Of a stretch of 6,614 bases of DNA, positions 1-6,423 are shown in pieces; position 1 is the first letter of the stretch; every line of letters starts with the position of its first letter. Both the position numbers and the translations under genes were made by a program. Origin of the DNA: Aalborgiella sp031390045 (GTDB lineage: Bacteria; Pseudomonadota; Gammaproteobacteria; Burkholderiales; Burkholderiaceae_C); NCBI GenBank assembly GCA_031390045.1, contig JANMTB010000103.1, positions 1 through 6,614 on the forward strand, in the 5' to 3' direction. The notes under the pieces are model-generated. The model made no database searches and was not told the origin of the DNA. It worked only from the letters and a program-made list of their open reading frames with translations.

Positions 1-959
1 GGTTTGTTGTTTAGTCGCAAATGAATGCGACCTAAATACTCACCTAAAACGCCAATAAACAAGGTTTGAAAACCACTGACCAACAAAATTGTGACAATGA
101 TGGAAGCCCATCCTTTGGATTCTGCTGGATAGAGAAAGTTGCTAATAACAATAAAAACAGCACCAAAGAAGCCTAGCAAAGCAACAAGAGCACCCATCAG
201 CGTGACCATGCGCAAGGGAACAATCGAAGTGCCCGTTACCATCCGCAGCCACAACGAAATTGATTTTTTAAAGCTGTAGTTACCTTCGCCAAAAGCGCGC
301 GCACCATGCTGAATTTCAACCGTTGCAATACGTCGGGTGATGTCTAAAATCAGTCCATCCAAATAAGCAAAAGGCCCTTCGTGGTTGCGAATTTGATCCA
401 CCACGCCGCGCTTGAGTGCTTTGAAAGACGATAAATACAAGCCTTTTGGCTTGGATAATAACCACGAAGCCATTAAATCATTGAACTTACTACCCGCAAT
501 CTTCCAAGTGGCATGTTGCCTGTTGGCGTAATTTGTATAGCAAACGTCAGCCCCTGCGGCTAGCTTATCTAGCATGCTAGGGATGGCTTCGGGTGGGTGC
601 TGCAAATCATCATCCATTAGAACAACGTATTGACCGGAAACTAGGTTCAACCCAGCCATGATGGCATTATGCTGACCAAAGTTTCTTGAAAGCGTCGCGC
701 CCTGTACAAAGGTATGTGTTTTGGCAATCCGCTGAATCACCTCCCAGCTGTTGTCTGGGCTGCAATCGTCCACTAAGACCAGTTCAAAACAGTTTGCATA
801 GGCTGAATTAGCCATACTTTCGCCGATACGTTTGACTAACTCATTTAAGCCGCCATCATTTTTATAAACGGGGATAAGAATGGAAACAATTGCGACGTTT
901 AAAGTAGCAGGCATTGGGGTTGATACGTTAGCGGAATTTTGTGAGGCAATGCTGGACAT
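1..959 (-). CDS. GtrB/ArnC-like family 2 glycosyltransferase (3' end cut by window)
   Basis: I translated this from the ATG at 959; the frame stays open to the left edge, giving 319 complete codons. The GT2 (GT-A fold) domain covers about residues 22-235: a VSILIPVYKNDGG start, LVLVDDCSPDNS (D64, D65), SRNFGQHNAIMAGL (91-104) and the metal-binding aspartates in VLMDDDLQHPPE (D116-D118). Two hydrophobic segments follow, about 247-276 and 284-308, then GEYLGRIHLRLNNKP, which in this family lies just before the C-terminus, so only a few residues are missing. Known relatives (dolichol-phosphate mannosyltransferase-like, GtrB, ArnC) move a sugar from a nucleotide donor to polyprenyl phosphate at the inner membrane. 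The sugar cannot be told from sequence. The gene is divergent from manC. There is no strong Shine-Dalgarno before 959; an in-frame ATG at 914 (residue 16), just before the conserved core, is a possible alternative start. Confidence 0.9.
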   Translation of the reverse strand, partial: MSSIASQNSANVSTPMPATLNVAIVSILIPVYKNDGGLNELVKRIGESMANSAYANCFELVLVDDCSPDNSWEVIQRIAKTHTFVQGATLSRNFGQHNAIMAGLNLVSGQYVVLMDDDLQHPPEAIPSMLDKLAAGADVCYTNYANRQHATWKIAGSKFNDLMASWLLSKPKGLYLSSFKALKRGVVDQIRNHEGPFAYLDGLILDITRRIATVEIQHGARAFGEGNYSFKKSISLWLRMVTGTSIVPLRMVTLMGALVALLGFFGAVFIVISNFLYPAESKGWASIIVTILLVSGFQTLFIGVLGEYLGRIHLRLNNK

Positions 960-979
960 AATAACTATTGTAGCTTTGC

Positions 980-1007
980 CTTATAGGCTAAATACTGACA
1001 GGTACAA
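980..1007 (-). promoter_or_regulatory. Candidate sigma-70 promoter for the GT2 gene
   Basis: Reading the minus strand, TTGTAC (1007-1002) is followed by a 16-base spacer and TATAAG (985-980), a five-of-six match to the -10 consensus. The -35 matches only in its TTG. Transcription would begin near 973, leaving a leader of about 14 bases before the ATG at 959. The short leader fits the lack of a clear ribosome binding site. This was judged by eye only. Confidence 0.3.
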
Positions 1008-1008
1008 T
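1003..1008 (+). promoter_or_regulatory. Candidate -10 element for manC
   Basis: TACAAT at 1003-1008 matches the -10 consensus at five of six positions. It would place the transcript start near 1015, between the two possible manC start codons (1007 and 1046), which would favour 1046. No good -35 lies at the right distance (TTGCCT at 976 is about 21 bases away), so this is weak. It overlaps the -35 of the candidate promoter on the other strand. Confidence 0.2.
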
Positions 1009-1045
1009 GTCTTTCTTAAGTCATATTTTCATAGCTAAAACCATA

Positions 1046-2506
1046 ATGAAGCTCATCTCAGTCGTACTTTCAGGCGGCGCTGGCACGCGTTTGTGGCCAG
1101 CATCGCGCCAAGCCTACCCCAAGCCATTTCTCAGCCTAGGTGGCAGCCCGTTGCTGCAGCAAGCAGTCGAGCGTGGCCAAGCTTGCGGAGCTGATGAAAC
1201 TTTGATTGTTACCAATCAGGACTATCTTTTTCTCACCCGCGAAGTGATCGCGAATCTTGAGAATCCACCTAAAACCAGCTATTTGCTAGAACCCAAAGGC
1301 CGCAATACCGCGCCTGCTATTGCATTAGCAGCCCTTGCGTGCCAGCAGTCGCACGGCGCAGACGTGGTGATGATGGTGCTACCGGCAGACCATTTGATTC
1401 CAGATTCTGAGTCTTTTGTATCCAATGCGTTAGAGGCAGCTAGGCACGCTTTGTTGGGACAATTGGTCGTTTTTGGTATTTCACCAACAGCACCTGAAAC
1501 TGGTTTTGGCTATATTGAAGTCGCAAAAATCGAAAGAACACCGCAAAAAGCGCTGCGCTTTGTAGAAAAGCCTGATGCGGCTACGGCTTCGCAGTACCTG
1601 AGTACGGGTCGCTATTATTGGAACAGCGGCATGTTTTGCTTCACCGCTGGCGCCATCTTGCAAGCATTCAAAGACCATTCTCCTGAAGTTTTAGCAGCTG
1701 CTGAGCTCGTGATGCAGAGCGCACAAACTCAAAATTCTGCGTCTGACACTACGATAAACGTTAGAAAAACCGATGATTCTGTGACGAGATTTGATTCCAA
1801 AGCATTTGCGCATCAGCCCGATATTTCGATTGATTACGCCATCATGGAGCGAGCTTCTAATGTCACCTTGGTGCCAGCCAAGTTTGGCTGGAGTGATGTA
1901 GGTGCTTGGCCTGCCGTAGCCTTGGCTCACACGGCAGACGCCAGTGGGAACACGTTTGAGGCGAATGTTGTGGCCGTTGAAACCACGCGCACGCACGTGC
2001 AAGTCAGCAGCCACACCCCAAAAGTTGTTGCTACTGTGGGTGTGCATGATTTGATCATTGTTGACACGCCTGATGCCCTACTGGTCGCCCACAAAGACCA
2101 TGCGCAAAAAGTCAAAGCCATTGTCGATGAGCTCAAAGAACGCAAGCACGAAAGTACCCATTTACCGACCACTGTGCATCGGCCTTGGGGGACTTACGCT
2201 ACTTTGAAAGAAGAACCAGGCTATAAGGTGAAGCGCATCACTGTGAAGCCTAGCGAATCACTCAGTCTTCAATACCACCACCAGCGCGCTGAGCATTGGG
2301 TCGTCGTGCAAGGCATAGCTATTGTGCAAATCGGTGAAATAGAGCACCGAACCGAAGTCGGTCAATACCACTACATCCCCTTGCAAGAAAAGCACAGACT
2401 CACCAATATTGGCAAGAATGAGCTGGTGCTAATTGAGGTGCAATGCGGTGCCTATTTAGGCGAAGACGATATCGTTCGATTAGCTGATATGTATGGCAGA
2501 GCTTGA
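1046..2506 (+). CDS. manC: Mannose-1-phosphate guanylyltransferase / probable mannose-6-phosphate isomerase (ManC/AlgA family)
   Basis: This enzyme makes GDP-mannose from mannose-1-phosphate and GTP in the cytoplasm; family members with the C-terminal cupin often also isomerise fructose-6-phosphate to mannose-6-phosphate. From the ATG at 1046 it has 486 residues, normal for the family. The nucleotidyltransferase domain shows SGGAGTRLWPASRQAYPKPF (9-28), EPKGRNTAPAIALAA, LPADHLI, GFGYIE, FVEKPD (172-177) and GWSDVGAW (281-288). The C-terminal type II isomerase-like cupin (about 377-486) shows HRPWG, QYHHQRAEHWVVVQG (409-423), IPLQEKHRLTN and GAYLGEDDIVRLADMYGR. An upstream in-frame ATG at 1007 would add 13 residues. 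I prefer 1046 because homologues have about eight residues before SGG, although neither start has a clear Shine-Dalgarno. It is divergent from the GT2 gene and convergent with the tandem transferase. Whether the isomerase half is active is inferred from motifs only. Confidence 0.96.
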   Translation: MKLISVVLSGGAGTRLWPASRQAYPKPFLSLGGSPLLQQAVERGQACGADETLIVTNQDYLFLTREVIANLENPPKTSYLLEPKGRNTAPAIALAALACQQSHGADVVMMVLPADHLIPDSESFVSNALEAARHALLGQLVVFGISPTAPETGFGYIEVAKIERTPQKALRFVEKPDAATASQYLSTGRYYWNSGMFCFTAGAILQAFKDHSPEVLAAAELVMQSAQTQNSASDTTINVRKTDDSVTRFDSKAFAHQPDISIDYAIMERASNVTLVPAKFGWSDVGAWPAVALAHTADASGNTFEANVVAVETTRTHVQVSSHTPKVVATVGVHDLIIVDTPDALLVAHKDHAQKVKAIVDELKERKHESTHLPTTVHRPWGTYATLKEEPGYKVKRITVKPSESLSLQYHHQRAEHWVVVQGIAIVQIGEIEHRTEVGQYHYIPLQEKHRLTNIGKNELVLIEVQCGAYLGEDDIVRLADMYGRA

Positions 2507-2529
2507 TAGGTAATACCAGCAACTTGATT

Positions 2530-2552
2530 TATGCTATATTTATAATAGCATA
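2530..2552. terminator. AT-rich hairpin between convergent genes, possible bidirectional terminator
   Basis: TATGCTAT (2530-2537) and ATAGCATA (2545-2552) form a perfect 8-bp inverted repeat around a 7-base loop. It lies 24 bases after the manC stop and 36 bases after the stop of the convergent transferase gene. The stem has only two G-C pairs and no T-tract follows on either strand, so it is not a textbook intrinsic terminator. Its position between two converging genes is the main argument. Confidence 0.3.
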
Positions 2553-2587
2553 TTAGGCAATAAATACGCCGGCTAGAAGTTTATTTA

Positions 2588-5116
2588 CTATCCGGAGAGC
2601 GGTATTTTATCGATCAATTGTTTGGCACTTTGAGCCCAAGTCAAAATCGGAATCAGCTTTGAATCGGGCACTTGCTTGTTTTGATACAATTTTCGCCAAG
2701 CTTCAATCGCGCAAGATAAATCTTGCGCAGACAAGCCTGTGAAGTAAAAAGCATGATCGCCAGCTACCTCATGGAATACAGGTAGATCTCTTGCGAGTAT
2801 AGGTAGACCTTGCTTGGCTGCTTCAATCAACGGCAGGCCAAAGCCTTCGCCTTCTGAGGCTGATACCAAGCACCCAGAAGCTTTATAAATTTTCTCTAAA
2901 TATTCGTCGCTGATGCCATCTAACCAAAATAGGCGTTTACCCAGTTCAGAATGGTTGTTGAGTTGAAGAGCCAAATCATCGACCATCCATCCCTTTTTAC
3001 CCACTATCACCAAATTAATGTCTACTTGCTGACTCCATAAAAGTTCAAAAGCAGCCAATGTTTGCTGTTGTCCTTTGCGCGGCTCTAAGGTGCCTACTGT
3101 TAAAAAGCTTGTTTTGCTTTGCAATAACTTCAGCGTTTGCGCTGCATCGTGCGGCAAGCCTTTACTCGGTGCGCTACTTTCTACATCGGCACCTAGGTGA
3201 AAACTCGAAATGTTAGGTAATTGCCGTCGTTTTGGATGGTTGTTTTGCAGCCAAATGCGTACATCATTCGCAACAGCCTCAGAAATACACAGCAATCCTG
3301 TGGAAACTTGTGAAACAGTAGTGAGCCATTTTTTCAAACCTACGGCAGCTTCTTCTGGGGCCCAATCTGGTCTGTCCACCAGCAAAATGTCATAAACCAC
3401 GAAATAAACTTGCAACCCTAGGGCCAACCAGTGCTGGTAAGTTGACTCAAGTTTGACGGTCAACCCAGGATTCAAATCGAGACCTAAATAGATATCATCT
3501 TGATTGAATTCTGCGACTTCGTCAAAGCTGGCTCGCTGCACTTTTTTAGGCTGATTTGTAAGCATAGCCATGAAGTTCTTGGCATGTAAATACCTGAAGC
3601 CATCATAGTAAATAGGGCATAGCTCATAGCCGACAGGTGTTTCTTGATGCAATGCCAACAAAATACTACGTACCACACGCTGAATACCTGATTTAGCGTC
3701 AAGTCTCACCAATTCAGTGACGTCAACCAACAGTTTTTTTGGTGTTTCTAGGCCGGTGTTGAACGCAATGGCATTCGCTGTATGCGCTAGGTCTTTTTCT
3801 GTGGCAGATGGATTAGATTTAATCTGAGCAATCGAATCTATGAGTGTGGCTGTGGGATAAATCGTAAATGGTTTTGATGCATTTTGTACGTGTAAGTTTT
3901 CGAAGGCGGCAATGGCTTTGACGGCACTTGCATCCCAAGAAAATTTCTTTACTTGTTCAATGCCGTGCGCTTTCAGTTTAGCTCTGAAACCAACATCTAC
4001 CAAAGCCGCGGTCATTTTTTCAGCGATATGGGCAGGCTTGAAAGGATCAAATAAAGCCTCATCCCAACCTATAACTTCTGGCAAACTCGATGCATTAGCC
4101 CCTAAAGTAGGAGCGCCACACGCCATAGCTTCAAGTGGTGGCAAGCCAAAACCCTCGTGTTTTGAGGGAAAAACGAATAGGTCAGTCATGTTATACAAGG
4201 CAACCAAATCATCATCGGACACAAAATCAGTCAATACCAACTCGTCTTCTGCCAAGCCAGCCTGAATGCGACAGGCAGTCATTTTTGCACGTGAATCATC
4301 GTGCGGACTTTTACTCAAACGACTCGCCAAAACAAGTTGATATCCAGCCCGAATTTGTGGCGACAGCAAAGCATAGGCTTGCATCAAACCATCAAAATTT
4401 TTGCGCGGATCAAAGCCGCCCGGCGCATACATAACCATCTTGCGCGCAATGCCGTATTTGGTGCGAAGCTGTAATTTGCGTTCATCCGACAGGCTAATCT
4501 GTTTAAAGTGAGCATCAGCGCCTTCTGAGGTGTTGATGATTTTCTCAGACGACCAGTCCAAATGCTCAATCGCTTCTAAACGTGATGATTCAGAAATGGC
4601 AAGCAGCAAACCAGCCCGCTTTAACGATTCGATCTTGCGAAAATAAAAGTCACGTATGGCGGGATTGGGTAAATAATTAGCTTGATCCATCAGCGGAATC
4701 AAATCGTGAATCGTTACCGCTGTATTCTGGCCGGAAGTATAGCTGCCTACGGACGTAACGGCATCATCGCCATAGCCCTCAAACAAGGTCGGAATATGTA
4801 TGACATCGGGTTTGAGTTGCTCTAAGAAATGTTCTCTCATGCGCTCTGAGGTCCGTACCCGCCAAGCATTCGTAGGCTCTACCTCGGCAGTATGACCACT
4901 GTTGTTAAAAATACGGATATGCGCTGGGTCAACGAGTCCCTTAAAAGTTTGACGAAGCTCCAAAATACTTTGAGGAAAAGCGCTGTTTAAAGCTATCCAA
5001 ACATCATGCTTGCCAGCATTTCTGGCTATGGCGAGGGCTAATGATAGAGAATATCTTCCAATGCCACGAAAGCGACTATCACATTGTGCACCTTGCAAAT
5101 CTATAACAATACGCAT
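2588..5116 (-). CDS. Tandem two-domain GT4 glycosyltransferase, WbdA-like candidate polymannose polymerase
   Basis: The 842-residue protein carries two complete GT-B, GT4-type modules. Module 1 (about 1-405): MRIVIDLQGAQ, the acceptor-side RGIGRYS loop (17-23), TLFEGYGDDAVTS, VTIHDLIPL, GGFDPRKN (R238, K239) and the catalytic E-x7-E in HEGFGLPPLEAM (E321, E329). A linker of about 50 residues follows. Module 2 (about 459-842): LLVDVTELV, SGIQRVVR, YDILLVDRPDW, VGTLEPRKG (R680, K681), IVGKKGW and E-x7-E in EGEGFGLPLIEA (E757, E765). Both modules look catalytically intact. Length and plan match WbdA of E. coli O8/O9a, where the halves form different alpha-mannosidic linkages. Mannose as donor is inferred from manC beside it; linkages cannot be read. 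I chose ATG 5116, not GTG 5119: its first base is the last base of the upstream gene's TGA (TGATG), with AAAGG nine bases before it, suggesting translational coupling. Confidence 0.92.
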   Translation of the reverse strand: MRIVIDLQGAQCDSRFRGIGRYSLSLALAIARNAGKHDVWIALNSAFPQSILELRQTFKGLVDPAHIRIFNNSGHTAEVEPTNAWRVRTSERMREHFLEQLKPDVIHIPTLFEGYGDDAVTSVGSYTSGQNTAVTIHDLIPLMDQANYLPNPAIRDFYFRKIESLKRAGLLLAISESSRLEAIEHLDWSSEKIINTSEGADAHFKQISLSDERKLQLRTKYGIARKMVMYAPGGFDPRKNFDGLMQAYALLSPQIRAGYQLVLASRLSKSPHDDSRAKMTACRIQAGLAEDELVLTDFVSDDDLVALYNMTDLFVFPSKHEGFGLPPLEAMACGAPTLGANASSLPEVIGWDEALFDPFKPAHIAEKMTAALVDVGFRAKLKAHGIEQVKKFSWDASAVKAIAAFENLHVQNASKPFTIYPTATLIDSIAQIKSNPSATEKDLAHTANAIAFNTGLETPKKLLVDVTELVRLDAKSGIQRVVRSILLALHQETPVGYELCPIYYDGFRYLHAKNFMAMLTNQPKKVQRASFDEVAEFNQDDIYLGLDLNPGLTVKLESTYQHWLALGLQVYFVVYDILLVDRPDWAPEEAAVGLKKWLTTVSQVSTGLLCISEAVANDVRIWLQNNHPKRRQLPNISSFHLGADVESSAPSKGLPHDAAQTLKLLQSKTSFLTVGTLEPRKGQQQTLAAFELLWSQQVDINLVIVGKKGWMVDDLALQLNNHSELGKRLFWLDGISDEYLEKIYKASGCLVSASEGEGFGLPLIEAAKQGLPILARDLPVFHEVAGDHAFYFTGLSAQDLSCAIEAWRKLYQNKQVPDSKLIPILTWAQSAKQLIDKIPLSG

Positions 5117-5457
5117 CACTCATCGCCTTTGCTGTGTGTCGGAATGGCAGTGCTCAGTGCGGTATAAATGCGCATTGCACGCGGTGCAAGTGAAATGTCT
5201 TTCCAAACAAGACGATATAAGCGATTTTTTAGCTGCGGCGAGCGGTTCAATAGGGCAAGAACACTTCGTTTGATCCAAGGTCGTCGCAAAGCAGACTTTC
5301 CTGTAGCGATAAGAATGGGCTTTAAGCGTCTTTTAATGCCAGAAAGTAGTCTGCCTTCAGATAGAACGGCTTTTGCACGGTTCGTAAAAGGCAATTTTGC
5401 AGGTGGCACGACGGCCAGTTCATCGGTAGTTTTCAAAAGTAATGCACCGTTCTTCAT
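5116..5457 (-). CDS. Small, highly basic protein of unknown function coupled to the tandem transferase
   Basis: I do not recognise a named family. The 113-residue product has 23 Lys/Arg and only 6 Asp/Glu, no signal peptide and no clear membrane helix. Residues 36-86 are a chain of short hydrophobic stretches broken by basic pairs (KRRLKPILI, RRPWIKRSVLALLNR, LKNRLYRLVWK) that could form amphipathic, membrane- or protein-binding helices. LAPRAMRIYTAL (90-101) resembles the extreme C-termini of larger polysaccharide-locus proteins, from memory only. It overlaps the transferase start by one base (TGATG), the best argument that it is real. An in-frame stop at 5487-5485 lies ten codons upstream of the ATG at 5457, so it does not extend further in this frame. 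It may be a stand-alone adaptor for the transferase or the surviving tail of a larger lost gene. No strong Shine-Dalgarno precedes it. Confidence 0.65.
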   Translation of the reverse strand: MKNGALLLKTTDELAVVPPAKLPFTNRAKAVLSEGRLLSGIKRRLKPILIATGKSALRRPWIKRSVLALLNRSPQLKNRLYRLVWKDISLAPRAMRIYTALSTAIPTHSKGDE

Positions 5458-5532
5458 GGAATCTGGGACTTGCTTGGGGTCGAACTATAATAATTAACGA
5501 AATTCACCGCTATAAGCGCTTAAATATACAAC
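5458..5532. promoter_or_regulatory. Divergent promoter region between the small basic gene and wzm
   Basis: On the plus strand a perfect -10 hexamer TATAAT lies at 5486-5491, with a weak -35 (CTGGGA, 5463-5468) 17 bases before it; transcription would start near 5498, giving wzm a leader of about 35 bases. On the minus strand the overlapping sequence reads TATTAT (5492-5487), with a poor -35 (TTATAG, 5515-5510). A perfect 10-bp palindrome, TAAGCGCTTA (5513-5522), sits just inside the wzm leader and could be an operator half or simply chance. The two promoters would share their -10 region, so they may compete. Confidence 0.4.
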
Positions 5533-6372
5533 ATGAACCCCCACGCAGCGCACCCAACCTCTATGGCTGCCATGTTGCGCAGTTTATGGGGCAATCGCGT
5601 CCTTATTTCGCAAATGAGCCGTCGCGAAGTCATAGGCCGTTACAAAGGCTCGGTGATGGGTTTGTTGTGGTCATTTTTGAATCCATTGTTCATGCTGGTC
5701 GTGTACACCTTCTTTTTTTCGGTTGTTTTTAAATCACGCTGGGCAGCTGCTCCTGCAGGAACTGAAGAAAGCAAAACACTTTTTGCGGTACTTTTATTCG
5801 TTGGCATGATTGTGCACAGCCTATTCGCCGAAGTACTGAATCGCGCACCTAATTTAATCTTGGGAAACGTCAATTACGTTAAGAAAGTCGTTTTCCCGCT
5901 AGAGGTATTACCGGTTATCAGTATGGGGACTGCGCTTTTTCATAGCTTAGTCAGTATTTGCGTTTTGCTTCTGGTGTTTTTTGTCACCAATGGCTATTTG
6001 CATTGGACTTTGGTATTTTTGCCTTTCATATTGCTGCCTTTGGTGATATTTACTGTTGGGTTAGCGTGGATATTGGCTTCCTTCGGGGTATTTGTGCGCG
6101 ATGTGGGTCAATCCATTGGATTGGGCATGACGGTCATGTTGTTTTTGTCGCCCGTGTTTTATCCTGTTTCTGCGCTACCGGAGTCTATGCGTCCTTGGAT
6201 GTTGGCCAACCCTTTGACTTTCATCATAGAGCAAGCAAGAGCGGTACTGATCTGGGGACAGTTACCCAATTGGTCAGGTTTGCTCCTTTACACCTTGGTA
6301 GCAAGCTTTGTGGCTTGGCTTGGGTATGTTTGGTTTCAAAAAACACGCAAAGGCTTTGCTGATGTGCTTTAA
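5533..6372 (+). CDS. wzm: ABC-2 polysaccharide exporter, membrane subunit Wzm
   Basis: This is the integral inner-membrane half of an ABC exporter that moves finished, lipid-linked O-antigen or capsule-type chains from cytoplasm to periplasm. The 279 residues are a normal length. An N-terminal cytoplasmic amphipathic segment (LWGNRVLISQMSRREVIGRYKGS, about 18-40) leads into the hallmark MGLLWSFLNPLFMLVVYTF (42-60). About six hydrophobic segments can be seen, near 42-66, 83-100, 130-151, 157-186, 196-215 and 248-267, with conserved NYVKKVVFPLEVLP, FVRDVGQ and LSPVFYPVSALPE between them. The ATG at 5533 lacks a visible Shine-Dalgarno; in-frame ATGs at 5563 and 5572 (residues 11 and 14) are alternatives that would still keep the conserved core. 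It is followed after 51 bases by wzt on the same strand. The exported polymer is not decided by Wzm itself. Confidence 0.95.
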   Translation: MNPHAAHPTSMAAMLRSLWGNRVLISQMSRREVIGRYKGSVMGLLWSFLNPLFMLVVYTFFFSVVFKSRWAAAPAGTEESKTLFAVLLFVGMIVHSLFAEVLNRAPNLILGNVNYVKKVVFPLEVLPVISMGTALFHSLVSICVLLLVFFVTNGYLHWTLVFLPFILLPLVIFTVGLAWILASFGVFVRDVGQSIGLGMTVMLFLSPVFYPVSALPESMRPWMLANPLTFIIEQARAVLIWGQLPNWSGLLLYTLVASFVAWLGYVWFQKTRKGFADVL

Positions 6373-6375
6373 GTT

Positions 6376-6422
6376 AGGCAGCAAGCTGATTAGCAACGAC
6401 ATGTCGCATGGGTTGGCTGCCT
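6376..6422 (+). promoter_or_regulatory. Structured wzm-wzt spacer: inverted repeat next to the wzt start
   Basis: AGGCAGC (6376-6382) and GCTGCCT (6416-6422) are perfect 7-bp inverted repeats with five G-C pairs. The right arm ends one base before the wzt ATG at 6424. Inside the 33-base loop is a perfect 10-bp palindrome, CGACATGTCG (6397-6406). If the outer stem forms in mRNA it would occupy the place where the wzt ribosome binding site should be; no Shine-Dalgarno is otherwise visible there. A role in setting the Wzm:Wzt ratio is an inference. Confidence 0.35.
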
Positions 6423-6423
6423 C

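Noticed and set aside
569..580. Perfect 12-bp palindrome CTAGCATGCTAG
   Set aside because: It lies within GT2 coding sequence; one or two such palindromes are expected by chance in 6.6 kb and there is no second copy or nearby structure.
1481..2172. Three minus-strand frames inside manC
   Set aside because: They lie antisense to conserved nucleotidyltransferase sequence, with compositions typical of shadow frames.
3912..4434. Two overlapping plus-strand frames (3912-4265 and 4135-4434) inside the tandem transferase
   Set aside because: Both are antisense to well-conserved GT4 sequence, including the first E-x7-E region, and show no protein-family features.
5117..5119. GTG start giving an 843-residue tandem transferase
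   Set aside because: The adjacent ATG at 5116 is the stronger start codon and sits in the TGATG coupling arrangement; the two options differ by only one residue.
5168..5497. Plus-strand 109-residue open frame opposite the small basic gene
   Set aside because: No recognisable motif, and it lies antisense to a frame that is translationally coupled to the transferase; it also runs through the divergent promoter region. The neighbouring plus-strand frame at 5010-5273 was dropped for the same reason.
5958..6362. 134-residue plus-strand frame overlapping wzm in another frame
   Set aside because: Cys/Phe/Trp-rich shadow of the hydrophobic wzm coding sequence; the wzm frame carries all the family motifs.
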